Shown here: one piece after another, positions 17,249 to 25,732 of the stretch
Layout of the letters: the number at the start of each line of letters is the position of its first letter
Numbering within the stretch: position 1 is the stretch's first letter
DNA from: Prevotella sp. P5-92
Lineage (GTDB): Bacteria; Bacteroidota; Bacteroidia; Bacteroidales; Bacteroidaceae
DNA length: 64,000 nucleotides
Direction: 5' to 3'
Assembly: GCF_002251245.1 (NCBI RefSeq)
Contig: NZ_NPJG01000098.1
Span: forward strand, 62,001-126,000
Notes under the pieces: generated by a model
Seen by the model: only the letters and a program-made list of their open reading frames with translations
What the model was told of the DNA's origin: nothing
Databases searched by the model: none
Program-made: the position numbers and the translations under genes

Positions 17249-18673
17249 ATGCAGATAGACGAAGAATACTTTAACAACGAAGAATTCAAACAGAAACTGA
17301 GATTATTCGAGGATTCTGTCAAGTCGGGTCATCCAATATACCTAGATGACGACGACTTGACGGACATCATCGACTATTACAATCTCATGAACGAGGGAGG
17401 CAAGGCCATGCAGACAGCTGACTTTGCCCTCTCCCTCTATCCCAGTGCCCCAGGCCCTATAACATACAAAATAAGGAGATGTATTGACGCCAACGACATA
17501 AGTAGAGCAGAGGAGTTGCTTGAAAAAGTCACCGACAAGGAGATTGACTACAAATTTCTCAAGGCAGAAATACTCCTTTCCCAGGAACAGCCTGGCCTCG
17601 CATGCCATCTGTTGGACGAGGCCATTGAAGCCGCGGAAGAAGACGACAGAGACAATTGCGTCATCGACGCCATCTACCTTTTTATGGATTATGCCTACTA
17701 TGAACTAGCGAGCAAATGGCTGAAAAGAATTAACAATACGAGAACTGAAGAATATGCAGACCTCGAAATCAAGGTGCTTGGACTGTTAGGCGAGATTGAC
17801 AAGGTGATCGAGATTCTCAACCGTCTCTTAGACAAGAATCCGTTCCAGCACAAATACTGGAACATGATTTCCTTTGCTCAGCTGACTAACGGCAACTACA
17901 ACGAAGCACTCGACAGCAGCGACTATTCATTGGCCATCACCCCCGGCAACCCGGGAGGCCTGATGTGCAAAGCCCAGGCGTTGATGAAGAGATTCTATTT
18001 CGACAAAGCGGTAAAGTATCTTTACGAATATCTGAAGACGTATGAGAACGACGTCAACTGCTTAATGCAAATCGGCTATTGCCTCATGAACATGTCGAAA
18101 AACGACAAAGCCCTTGACATTTATCTAAAGGCAGAGACAAAGTCAAGCTGCGATTCGGAATTCATCGGTTCTATATACGAGAATGTTGCATTGGCGTACA
18201 GCCATACGGGTAATTTTGAAAAGGCAATGGAGTATATCGACAAGATCGAGGCAAATTGCGAAGACGCTGAGAGCAAGCACATAAAACTTCTCAGAGGCTA
18301 TGCTATGCTTGAGGCTGGCAGATACAAGGAGGGGCTGTTCTTGTTGGCCGACTTGCTTGTCAAGGCCGACTACGACCCAGCCGACACGCTGAAGGTGAGC
18401 GTGGTGCTATTTGAGAATCACTGCGAGAAAGCAGCCTATACGCTCATGCGCGACAACTTCCCGTTAGATGACGACACCATGGTCTTTGGTTTTGCCTACT
18501 ATGCTTTGTACTGTTTAGAGGTGGGTGAGGAAGAAGAATATCTGAAATATCTGAAGATAGCCGTCGAACGCAATTCCGACGAGGCCTTTATGACCCTACA
18601 CCACCTCTTCCCCGAGGGAATGACCCCGGAGGAGTATTATGATTATGCTATAAAAAAGACAAACAACAATTAA
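17249..18673 (+). CDS. TPR-repeat protein of unknown function
   Basis: A 474-residue soluble protein with no signal peptide or membrane segment. It is built from helical hairpins with TPR spacing; clear repeats include KYWNMISFAQLTNGNYNEAL (about 205-224), the segment near GLMCKAQALMKRFYFDKAV, and NVALAYSHTGNFEKAMEYI (about 314-332). It is rich in acidic residues. Its ATG immediately follows the glnS TAA, so translation is coupled. TPR proteins are protein-interaction scaffolds; no partner can be named from sequence. Confidence 0.85.
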   Translation: MQIDEEYFNNEEFKQKLRLFEDSVKSGHPIYLDDDDLTDIIDYYNLMNEGGKAMQTADFALSLYPSAPGPITYKIRRCIDANDISRAEELLEKVTDKEIDYKFLKAEILLSQEQPGLACHLLDEAIEAAEEDDRDNCVIDAIYLFMDYAYYELASKWLKRINNTRTEEYADLEIKVLGLLGEIDKVIEILNRLLDKNPFQHKYWNMISFAQLTNGNYNEALDSSDYSLAITPGNPGGLMCKAQALMKRFYFDKAVKYLYEYLKTYENDVNCLMQIGYCLMNMSKNDKALDIYLKAETKSSCDSEFIGSIYENVALAYSHTGNFEKAMEYIDKIEANCEDAESKHIKLLRGYAMLEAGRYKEGLFLLADLLVKADYDPADTLKVSVVLFENHCEKAAYTLMRDNFPLDDDTMVFGFAYYALYCLEVGEEEEYLKYLKIAVERNSDEAFMTLHHLFPEGMTPEEYYDYAIKKTNNN

Positions 18674-18680
18674 ATCCCAC

Positions 18681-19313
18681 ATGAATTTATCATCGTTATT
18701 AGGAAATCTAAACTACGGCACGATATTGCTTCTTATGCTTATCGAAAGCACTGTCATCCCGTTCCCATCGGAAGTCGTCGTCGCACCGGCAGCCTACCAC
18801 GCAGCCGCAGGCTACCAGAACGTCTTCCTCGTCGTGCTCTTCGCCACCATAGGAGCCGACCTTGGAGCTGCCATAAACTATGCGGCAGCCTACTATCTCG
18901 GCAGGCCCATCATCTATAGTTTCGTAAGAAGCAAATGGGGAAAACTATGTCTAATCAACGAGGAGAAAGTGCAGAAGAGCGAGAAATATTTTGACGACCA
19001 TGGCGTTGTGGCCACACTCACCGGTCGGCTCCTGCCAGTCATTAGGCAGCTCATATCTGTTCCCGCCGGATTAGCAAAGATGAACTTCTGGAAGTTTCTC
19101 CTTTACACCACCATCGGCGCGGGAATATGGAACGCAGTGCTTGCCGTCTTGGGATGGTATCTACATTCCATCGTACCCGAAAGCCAGCTTGAAGACAAAA
19201 TAAACGAGTATTCGGAATACATCAAGATCGTCATCCTCGTCGTCTTCGTGATAATCGTGGGATATTTCGCGATAAGGGCTGTATTGAAAAAAGAAAGAAA
19301 GCAAACATCATGA
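18681..19313 (+). CDS. DedA family membrane protein (SNARE-associated domain)
   Basis: Polytopic inner-membrane protein of the DedA/VTT superfamily, members of which act in undecaprenyl phosphate or phospholipid flipping and envelope homeostasis. In 210 residues it shows hydrophobic helices at about 10-30, 45-75, 135-160 and 175-195, and the family segment GRLLPVIRQLISVPAGLAKM (about 114-133) with its conserved Arg. It sits 7 bases after the TPR gene and 24 bases before the guanylyltransferase. Confidence 0.9.
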   Translation: MNLSSLLGNLNYGTILLLMLIESTVIPFPSEVVVAPAAYHAAAGYQNVFLVVLFATIGADLGAAINYAAAYYLGRPIIYSFVRSKWGKLCLINEEKVQKSEKYFDDHGVVATLTGRLLPVIRQLISVPAGLAKMNFWKFLLYTTIGAGIWNAVLAVLGWYLHSIVPESQLEDKINEYSEYIKIVILVVFVIIVGYFAIRAVLKKERKQTS

Positions 19314-19337
19314 ACCATTAAAACAAATAATGTGAGT

Positions 19338-20405
19338 ATGGCAAAGAATAAGAACCATTTAGTTATTATGGCCGGTGGCATAGGAAGCCGATTCTGGCCC
19401 ATGAGTACCAACGAGATGCCCAAGCAGTTTATCGATGTCTTAGGTACCGGAAAGTCGTTGCTGCAGATGACCGTCGAACGCTTCGCGGGCATTTGCGACA
19501 TTGAAAACACATGGATTGTCACCAACAAAAATTATACCGACATCGTAAGGGAGCAGCTCCCCGAACTGCCTTCCAATCATATCCTATGTGAACCCTGCAG
19601 ACGTAATACAGCTCCTTGCATCGCTTACGTCAGCTGGAGAATAAAGTCTGTCGATCCGAAAGCCAACATTGTGGTCTCGCCAAGCGACCATATAGTGACA
19701 AATAACGTGGAGTTCCAACGCGTCATCAAGTCGTGTCTGAATTTCACCGCCGAGACCGACTCTATAGTCACCCTCGGCATGAAACCCACACGCCCCGAGA
19801 CGGGATACGGATACATACAGGCCGACCTCAGCGTCAGCTCGATGCGCAACAAGGAGATATTCAGAGTGGACTCCTTCCGTGAGAAACCCGATCTCGAGAC
19901 GGCGAAGATGTACATTACCAAAAACAACTATTTCTGGAACTCTGGCATCTTCCTCTGGAACGTCAGCACCATCGTCAATGCCTTTAGGGTCTATCAGCCC
20001 GTCATGTCCAGAGTGTTTGAGTCTCTGCTCAACGTTTACGGAACCGACAGGGAACAAGAGGAAATCGACCGCCTGTTTCCCACCTGCCAAAGCATCTCTG
20101 TAGATTATGCCATTATGGAAAAGGCGGAAGAGATCTTCGTTTGCCCAGCAGACTTCGGCTGGAGCGACCTCGGCACATGGGGCTCGCTGCTCACCCTGAC
20201 CAAGAAAGACTTCTACGGCAACGGATGTATTGGCAACAACGTCAAGATGTTTGAGTCAAACAACTGTATGGTCCATACCTTACAGGAAAAGACTGTCGTC
20301 ATCCAAGGTCTTGACGGCTATATAGTGGCAGAAAACGACGACACGCTCCTCATCTGCAAGCTGTCTGAAGAACAAAGGATAAAGCAGTTTGTCGGCGAGA
20401 ATTAG
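19338..20405 (+). CDS. Mannose-1-phosphate guanylyltransferase
   Basis: Makes GDP-mannose from mannose-1-phosphate and GTP for glycan synthesis. The nucleotidyltransferase signature GGIGSRFWP and PKQF are near the N-terminus, and FREKP and the FWNSGIFLW segment are typical. At about 355 residues it lacks the C-terminal isomerase domain of bifunctional ManC/AlgA. The ATG at 19338 was preferred to the GTG two codons earlier because it gives the usual short N-terminus. It is the last gene of the glnS run and is followed by a strong terminator. GDP-mannose could serve the exopolysaccharide cluster downstream or protein O-glycosylation. Confidence 0.9.
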   Translation: MAKNKNHLVIMAGGIGSRFWPMSTNEMPKQFIDVLGTGKSLLQMTVERFAGICDIENTWIVTNKNYTDIVREQLPELPSNHILCEPCRRNTAPCIAYVSWRIKSVDPKANIVVSPSDHIVTNNVEFQRVIKSCLNFTAETDSIVTLGMKPTRPETGYGYIQADLSVSSMRNKEIFRVDSFREKPDLETAKMYITKNNYFWNSGIFLWNVSTIVNAFRVYQPVMSRVFESLLNVYGTDREQEEIDRLFPTCQSISVDYAIMEKAEEIFVCPADFGWSDLGTWGSLLTLTKKDFYGNGCIGNNVKMFESNNCMVHTLQEKTVVIQGLDGYIVAENDDTLLICKLSEEQRIKQFVGEN

Positions 20406-20409
20406 CCCT

Positions 20410-20459
20410 CAAAAAAAGATGGCAAATGCTCTGTGGCGAGTGTTTGGCATCTTTTTTTT
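20410..20459 (+). terminator. Intrinsic terminator after mannose-1-phosphate guanylyltransferase
   Basis: GATG-g-CAAATGCTC pairs with GAGTGTTTG-g-CATC (with two wobble pairs and one mismatch), flanked by an A-run before and eight T after. Confidence 0.85.
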
Positions 20460-20478
20460 CATCTTGTCTGCATATTTC

Positions 20479-20509
20479 TTGGTTATTATGATTTTTTTCA
20501 TTACCTTTG
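20479..20509 (+). promoter_or_regulatory. Promoter of pyk
   Basis: -7 box TACCTTTG at 20502-20509 with TTG at 20479-20481, 20 bases apart; the ATG of pyk follows 46 bases later. Confidence 0.7.
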
Positions 20510-20555
20510 CAGACGTATTTAGGTAATTTATTCATTAACTAGACGACGAATAGCA

Positions 20556-21992
20556 ATGAAACAGACTAAGATTGTAGCATCCATCAGCGACCGCAGGTGT
20601 AGTGTGGATTTTATTCGCCAGCTCTTTGATGCTGGAATGAATGTAGTAAGAATGAATACGGCACATGCCTCAGCTGAGGGAATGTGGACCATTGTAAACA
20701 ACGTGCGCGAGGTGTCGCACCACATAGGTATTCTCATCGACACCAAGGGTCCTGAGATCCGCACTACTGGATGCGAATCCCCCATACATTATAATACCGG
20801 TGATGTGGTTAAGATATTCGGCCGTCCAGAGATGGACACCGAGCATGACATCATCAATCTCTCTTACCGCAATTTCGCTCAAGACATCCATATAGGCGAC
20901 GACATCCTATTCGACGACGGTGCCCTCGCCATGAAAGTTCTTGACATCAACGGGCCGGCAGTTATTGCCCAAGTGCAGAACGAAGGCAACCTCGGTTCTC
21001 ACAAGAGCGTCAACGTTCCAGGCATACATATCGACCTCCCCGCCTTGACCGAGAAAGACATCCAGAACATCAACCTTGCCGTTGACATGGACATCGACTT
21101 CATCGCCCACTCGTTCGTGCGCAATGCCTCTGACGTCAAAGCAGTGCAGGACATCCTCGACGAGCGTGGAAGCGACATAAAGATCATTTCAAAGATAGAG
21201 AACCAGGAAGGCGTTGACAATATTGACGAGATTATCGAGGCGTCGTACGGCATCATGATTGCGCGCGGCGATCTTGGCATCGAGGTACCCATAGAGCGTA
21301 TCCCAGGCATACAGCGGAGTATCATTCGCAAATGTGTGAGAGCGAAGAAACCAGTCATCGTGGCCACACAGATGCTTCACACCATGATCCACAACCCACG
21401 CCCCACACGAGCTGAAGTGACCGACATCGCTAATGCCATCTACTATCGCACTGACGCGCTGATGCTCAGCGGCGAGACGGCTACAGGCGACTATCCCGTT
21501 GAGGCCGTGCGCACTATGGCGCAAATAGCCGAACAGGCCGAAAAAGACAAGGTGTGTGAAAACGACATCGTCATTCCTATATCGCCCAAGTGTAGCGTAA
21601 GGGAATTCCTTTCGCGTAGCGCAATAGAAGCTACAGAGACCATGAACGTGAAGGGTATCATCACAGACAGTTCCACTGGTCAGACGGCACGCAACTTAGC
21701 TGCCTTCCGTGGACCAAACCCCGTGCTTGCCATTTGCTACAACGAGAAACTGCAGAGATGGCTCAACCTCTCGTATGGTGTCATCCCCGTATACCAAAAG
21801 GAACACATTTCTTCTCAAGAACTGTTTCTCGCCGCCGTGCGTATGCTCCGTCAGAAGGGCTACCTCGAACTCGATGACCGCCTGGCTTATCTTAGTGGCA
21901 GCTTTGGCAAAGGCGGAGGCACCACCTTCCTTGAGATCAATACCGCGCGTGAGGTGTTTGACAATGAATACAAGTTCCATTTGCCCGAATAA
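20556..21992 (+). CDS. pyk: Pyruvate kinase
   Basis: Converts phosphoenolpyruvate and ADP to pyruvate and ATP. The family elements are all present: RMNTAHAS (variant of R-N-x-S-H-G), GPEIRT, the active-site loop ISKIENQEGV, ARGDLGIE, PTRAEVTDIANA and LSGETATGDYP, followed by the C-terminal allosteric-type domain with the nucleotide-binding-like TDSSTGQTARNLA. The 478-residue length is normal. It is monocistronic, with its own promoter between the upstream terminator and the gene. Its final codons form one arm of a 31-bp perfect inverted repeat, and the stop codon lies in the loop. Confidence 0.96.
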   Translation: MKQTKIVASISDRRCSVDFIRQLFDAGMNVVRMNTAHASAEGMWTIVNNVREVSHHIGILIDTKGPEIRTTGCESPIHYNTGDVVKIFGRPEMDTEHDIINLSYRNFAQDIHIGDDILFDDGALAMKVLDINGPAVIAQVQNEGNLGSHKSVNVPGIHIDLPALTEKDIQNINLAVDMDIDFIAHSFVRNASDVKAVQDILDERGSDIKIISKIENQEGVDNIDEIIEASYGIMIARGDLGIEVPIERIPGIQRSIIRKCVRAKKPVIVATQMLHTMIHNPRPTRAEVTDIANAIYYRTDALMLSGETATGDYPVEAVRTMAQIAEQAEKDKVCENDIVIPISPKCSVREFLSRSAIEATETMNVKGIITDSSTGQTARNLAAFRGPNPVLAICYNEKLQRWLNLSYGVIPVYQKEHISSQELFLAAVRMLRQKGYLELDDRLAYLSGSFGKGGGTTFLEINTAREVFDNEYKFHLPE

Positions 21993-22025
21993 CAGGGCAA
22001 ATGGAACTTGTATTCATTGTCAAAC
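21956..22025. repeat. 31-bp perfect inverted repeat made from the pyk 3' end
   Basis: The left arm (21956-21986) is the coding sequence for VFDNEYKFHLP near the pyk C-terminus; the right arm (21995-22025) is its exact reverse complement. The 8-base loop GAATAACA contains the pyk stop codon. There is no T-run after it. Confidence 0.95.
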
Positions 22026-22347
22026 GTGAAATATTTTACATAACACTTGTTTGGAAAAGTAAACCAATCAGTCTTTGACCCGGTCTTCCTTCCCCTAGCC
22101 TTTTCAAAGCACAACACGTGTATCCTTCTCATTGGCTCTCGTTTCAAGAAACATGACTCGTGCCGACGCGACAAAATTCGGGACAAATCATGTACAAAAC
22201 TCAGGACAACTATTGCACGTCTCGGAGAAATCTCGAACCTTTGCAGCGTCGAAAAAACAATCCGTGCAGTGCCCATCAGATTAAAAATATCGCGCCCGTC
22301 AAAGAAAAAAATCTCGCTCGTGAGAGCGAAAGAAGAGTCAGTAAGAC
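22026..22347. other. Intergenic region between pyk and hisC (convergent)
   Basis: About 320 bases. It contains the hisC terminator near 22303-22329. I find no start codon with a plausible protein, no tRNA and no good -7 box. The open frames crossing it are of unusual composition (Arg/Ser/Lys-rich) and run into the flanking genes antisense, so they are not called. Confidence 0.6.
22303..22329 (-). terminator. Intrinsic terminator of the his operon
   Basis: Minus strand: TCGCTC, loop TCAC, GAGCGA, then GA and seven T. It starts about 20 bases beyond the hisC stop. Confidence 0.8.
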
Positions 22348-23385
22348 TTACATTGTACGCAATGCAGCGAGGAGTTCTTGGTTTTCTGTCTTTGTACCGA
22401 TGGTGATGCGCAGACAGTCTTGACAAAGGTGAACCTTGTTGCGATTTCTTACAATAATGCCTTTCGACACGAGATAGTCGTATGTCTTCTGAGCGTCGTC
22501 AACCTCCACGAGTATGAAGTTTGCGTCGGTGGGATAGACCTTACGGCACAGGGGTAATAACTTTATGGCATCGATAACTCGCGAGCGTTCAAGCAATATG
22601 GTGCGCACCCACTTGTCAATCTCGTATGGATCCTTGAGGATGTCGAGGGCCTCACGCTGAGCCAAGACATTGATGTTGTATGGATATTTCACCTTGTTCA
22701 TCAAGTCGATGATCTCCTTTGACGCGAACGCCATACCCATCCTTATGCCGGCGCAGGCCCAAGCCTTGCTCATAGTGTTCAGGACTACGATATTCGAATA
22801 TTTTGCCAGCTCATGACGGAATAACGGTTGGCTGCTGAAGTCGCTATACGCCTCGTCAACTACCACAATACCCTCAAAGTGGGTGAGGATTTTCACCATC
22901 TCTTCGTGGTCGAGGGCATTTGCGGTGGGATTGTTGGGCGAACAGAGCCAGATGACCTTAGTGTTTCTGTCGCATGCAGAGAGCAGACGGTCGGCGTTCA
23001 GACTGAATCCGTCGGTGTCGAGAGAGACGCTACGGTATTCCACATCGTTGATGTCGGCACATACCTTATACATGCCATAAGTAGGGTCGATGGCAACCAC
23101 ATTGTCTATTCTTGGCTCCGTGAAGCATCTGTACATCAGGTCGATGGCCTCGTCGCTGCCATTGCCAAGGAAGATGCACTCCTCGGGCACGCGTTTCACC
23201 TTTGCCAACAGCTTCTTCACCTCCAGCTGCAGCGGATCTGGGTAGCGGTTGTATGGAGCATTATATGGGTTTTCATTGGCATCAAGGAAGACACTGGCGT
23301 TTCTGCCATTATACTCGTTGCGTGCACAACTATATGGTGCAAGATTCCAAATATTGGCTCTTGTCAACTCTTTTAGTTCTTTCAT
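22348..23385 (-). CDS. hisC: Histidinol-phosphate aminotransferase
   Basis: PLP enzyme converting imidazole acetol phosphate to histidinol phosphate. The fold-type I motifs [17 protein letters not shown] and VVDEAYSDF are present, as is the PLP-lysine segment [15 protein letters not shown]. The start MKELKEL at 23385 yields 345 residues, the usual length; an in-frame ATG at 23415 sits one base after the hisD stop and would add ten residues. It is the last gene of hisG-hisD-hisC; hisB, often next in Bacteroidales, is not here. Confidence 0.93.
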   Translation of the reverse strand: MKELKELTRANIWNLAPYSCARNEYNGRNASVFLDANENPYNAPYNRYPDPLQLEVKKLLAKVKRVPEECIFLGNGSDEAIDLMYRCFTEPRIDNVVAIDPTYGMYKVCADINDVEYRSVSLDTDGFSLNADRLLSACDRNTKVIWLCSPNNPTANALDHEEMVKILTHFEGIVVVDEAYSDFSSQPLFRHELAKYSNIVVLNTMSKAWACAGIRMGMAFASKEIIDLMNKVKYPYNINVLAQREALDILKDPYEIDKWVRTILLERSRVIDAIKLLPLCRKVYPTDANFILVEVDDAQKTYDYLVSKGIIVRNRNKVHLCQDCLRITIGTKTENQELLAALRTM

Positions 23386-23416
23386 AATTGAATCATTTTG
23401 ATTGTTCACAAGCATA

Positions 23417-24709
23417 TCAGCACTTGCCGGATATTTCCTTCAGTCTCACAGTCATGGCATTCTTGTGGGCATCGAGCGACTCGGCGGCAGCCATGGCCTC
23501 CACGGCACGCCCGATCCTGCTGATTCCCTCTTCGCTGATGTGCTGGAATGTGATCTTACGGCTATAGCTGTCGAGGTTTACGCCGCTATAGGCTGTTGCA
23601 TAGCCGTGTGTTGGCAGTGTGTGGTTGGTGCCGCTGGCATAGTCGCCGGCACTCTCGCAAGCATACCGTCCGAGGAACACGCTTCCCGCATTGACTACAC
23701 GTGTGGCAAGGGTCTCGAAATTGTCGGTCTGGATGACGAGATGCTCAGGAGCATAGATGTTTGAAAGCTCAATGGCTTCATCGTCGTCTCTCACTACGAC
23801 GATCTTACTGTTGTCTAATGACTTGAGAGCCATGTCCTTTCTCGGAAGGAGTTCAAGCTGACGCTCCATTGCCTCTTCCACTGATTTCGCCATCGGCTCC
23901 GACGTGGTGATCAGCAATACCTGTGAGTCGGTGCCATGCTCAGCCTGCGACAAGAGGTCGGCAGCCACAAACTCGGCATTGGCATTGGCATCGGCGATGA
24001 CACACAGCTCCGATGGACCTGCAGGCATGTCGATAGCCACATCGTGAAGGCTCACCAGCTGTTTTGCAGCCATCACATACTGGTTGCCCGGACCAAAGAT
24101 CTTATACACCTTAGGCACCGATTCAGTTCCGTATGCCATGGCTCCAATGGCCTGAACGCCACCAGCCTTGAAGATACGGCTCACGCCAGCCACCCTCGCC
24201 GCAACGAGAATGGCGGGATTCACCTTCCCCTCGCACGACGGCGGTGTGCAGAGCACAATCTCGCCGCAACCGGCTATCTTCGCCGGGGTAGCCAACATCA
24301 GCACCGTGCTGAACAGTGGTGCCGTGCCGCCAGGAATGTAAAGTCCCACGCGTTCGATGGCTACGCTTTTCTGCCAGCACTCCACGCCAGGTTGGGTCTC
24401 TACACGCACCTCAGAGAATCGCTGAGCCTCGTGGAAAGCCTTTATATTATGGTGAGCCAGGATGATGGCCTCCCTAAGGGTGGCGTCAACAAGAGTCTCT
24501 GCCTCGTCCATCTCCTCTTGGGTAACGGCCAGCTGCTCCAGCACTGCCTTGTCAAACTTCAACTCGTATTCCTTCACGGCCTCGTCGCCACGTGCTTTCA
24601 CATCGTCGAGCACAGCCTGCACGGTTGATGTGAGCGTCGAGACATCAAGGTGAGGGCGTTCGACTATCGAAGCCCACACCGATTTATCTGGATATAAAAA
24701 CGTTTTCAT
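23417..24709 (-). CDS. hisD: Histidinol dehydrogenase
   Basis: Zinc enzyme oxidising histidinol to histidine in two NAD-dependent steps. The 430-residue protein contains the signature [14 protein letters not shown], the [10 protein letters not shown] strand, AEHGTDSQ, and the conserved EHLVI near the C-terminus that supplies the catalytic Glu-His pair. Its ATG is 49 bases after the hisG stop, a gap filled by two extra copies of the hisG tail. Confidence 0.95.
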   Translation of the reverse strand: MKTFLYPDKSVWASIVERPHLDVSTLTSTVQAVLDDVKARGDEAVKEYELKFDKAVLEQLAVTQEEMDEAETLVDATLREAIILAHHNIKAFHEAQRFSEVRVETQPGVECWQKSVAIERVGLYIPGGTAPLFSTVLMLATPAKIAGCGEIVLCTPPSCEGKVNPAILVAARVAGVSRIFKAGGVQAIGAMAYGTESVPKVYKIFGPGNQYVMAAKQLVSLHDVAIDMPAGPSELCVIADANANAEFVAADLLSQAEHGTDSQVLLITTSEPMAKSVEEAMERQLELLPRKDMALKSLDNSKIVVVRDDDEAIELSNIYAPEHLVIQTDNFETLATRVVNAGSVFLGRYACESAGDYASGTNHTLPTHGYATAYSGVNLDSYSRKITFQHISEEGISRIGRAVEAMAAAESLDAHKNAMTVRLKEISGKC

Positions 24710-24712
24710 GTC

Positions 24713-24779
24713 TTAAAGTATCATCTTTTCAATACTTAATGTATCATCCTTTCAATACTTAGAGTATCATCTTTTCGAT
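24713..24779 (-). repeat. Three-copy 23-bp tandem repeat of the hisG tail
   Basis: Units begin at 24718, 24741 and 24764 (plus strand GTATCATC-T/C-TTTC). The copy at 24764 overlaps the hisG codons IEKMIL and stop; the other two repeat the same tail downstream, each with TAA (24736-24738 and 24713-24715). The period of 23 puts each stop in a different frame. Confidence 0.92.
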
Positions 24780-25610
24780 AGGAGTGACCAAGATCCCCTG
24801 TGCTCCCATCTCCTTGAGCCGGCCGATGATTTCCCAAAAACGCTTCTGGTCGAGCACCGTGTGAACCGAGCACCACTCCTCGTCAGCAAGCGGAATGATG
24901 GTTGGGCTCTTCAGTCCCGGCAACACGTCGATTATCTCCTGCAGGCGAGCCTTGGGGACATTCATTCGTACATACTTCTTGTCCTCGGCGCTGCGGACGG
25001 CCTCGAAACGGAAAAGCATCTTCTGAAGCGTCCTGCGCTTGTCAGCGTCCATATTCTTGTTGCCAATCAGCAAGGCCTCGCTCTGCATCACCACCTCCAC
25101 CTCGCGGAGGTTGTTGCTTACAAGGGTCGAGCCGCTGCTGACTATGTCGAAGATAGCGTCAGCAAGGCCGATGCCCGGAGAGATTTCCACACTGCCCGTG
25201 ATGACGTGAATCTCAGTCTTTATGCCGTGATTTTCCATAAAATGTCGAAGTATGCCAGGATATGAAGTAGCAATCTTCTTTCCGTTGAACCACTCAAGCC
25301 CCGGATAATCAATATCCTTGGGGATGGCCAACGACAGGCGACAAGCACTGAATCCCAAACGAGAGATGATCTCAGCGTCTTCGCCACGTTCAACAAATTC
25401 GTTCTCGCCGACAACACCTATGTCGGCGACACCTGTAGCCACACTCTGTGGGATGTCGTCGTCACGAAGATAAAGCACTTCGAGTGGGAAGTTTGACGAC
25501 TGCACCAGCAACGTGCGCTTGCTTGAACTGATCTTGATGTCTGCCTCTGAGAGCAGATTCATGGTGTCTTCAAAAAGACGACCTTTTGACTGTACTGCTA
25601 TACGTAACAT
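24759..25610 (-). CDS. hisG: ATP phosphoribosyltransferase, long form
   Basis: First, committed step of histidine synthesis: ATP and PRPP to phosphoribosyl-ATP. At 283 residues it is the long HisG, with a C-terminal ACT-like regulatory domain (about 210-283) that usually carries histidine feedback inhibition; it should not need HisZ. GVADIGVVGENEF and the PRPP-binding segment DAIFDIVSSGSTL (about 155-167) are visible. It heads hisG-hisD-hisC, with a -7 box 36 bases upstream, divergent from the MltF gene. Confidence 0.95.
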   Translation of the reverse strand: MLRIAVQSKGRLFEDTMNLLSEADIKISSSKRTLLVQSSNFPLEVLYLRDDDIPQSVATGVADIGVVGENEFVERGEDAEIISRLGFSACRLSLAIPKDIDYPGLEWFNGKKIATSYPGILRHFMENHGIKTEIHVITGSVEISPGIGLADAIFDIVSSGSTLVSNNLREVEVVMQSEALLIGNKNMDADKRRTLQKMLFRFEAVRSAEDKKYVRMNVPKARLQEIIDVLPGLKSPTIIPLADEEWCSVHTVLDQKRFWEIIGRLKEMGAQGILVTPIEKMIL

Positions 25611-25645
25611 ACTTAAATTATATTTATATTTTGAAAATCACGATG

Positions 25646-25653
25646 CAAAATTA
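25646..25653 (-). promoter_or_regulatory. -7 box for hisG
   Basis: Minus-strand TAATTTTG, with a near-match -33 element CTTG (25677-25674) 20 bases away. Confidence 0.55.
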
Positions 25654-25685
25654 CTAATTAATGATAGATTGTGCAAGAATTTTGT

Positions 25686-25693
25686 TACTTTTG
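25686..25693 (+). promoter_or_regulatory. -7 box for the MltF-like gene
   Basis: Plus-strand TACTTTTG, 39 bases before the ATG at 25733 and interleaved with the divergent hisG promoter region. Confidence 0.55.
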
Positions 25694-25732
25694 CAACCAA
25701 AAAATACGATTTTGTTGATAAAAATAAGAAAA

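Noticed and set aside
21956..22025. pyk inverted repeat as a simple intrinsic terminator
   Set aside because: No T-run follows, and an exact copy of 31 coding bases is far more than a terminator requires; kept as an unexplained repeat.
22047..22406. Plus-strand open frame between pyk and hisC
   Set aside because: It runs antisense into hisC through its terminator, has no promoter box and no recognisable domain.
21887..22426. Minus-strand open frame across the pyk tail and intergenic region
   Set aside because: It exists because of the pyk inverted repeat and overlaps both pyk and hisC antisense; its composition is not protein-like.
23936..24628. 230-codon frame opposite hisD
   Set aside because: Shadow of hisD on the other strand, with no domain and no promoter.
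24713..24779. Possible CRISPR or iteron array in the hisG tail repeats
   Set aside because: Only three contiguous copies without spacers, clearly derived from the hisG 3' end.
25661..25732. Upstream extension of the MltF-like gene
   Set aside because: It covers the -7 box at 25686 and would bury the lipobox signal.
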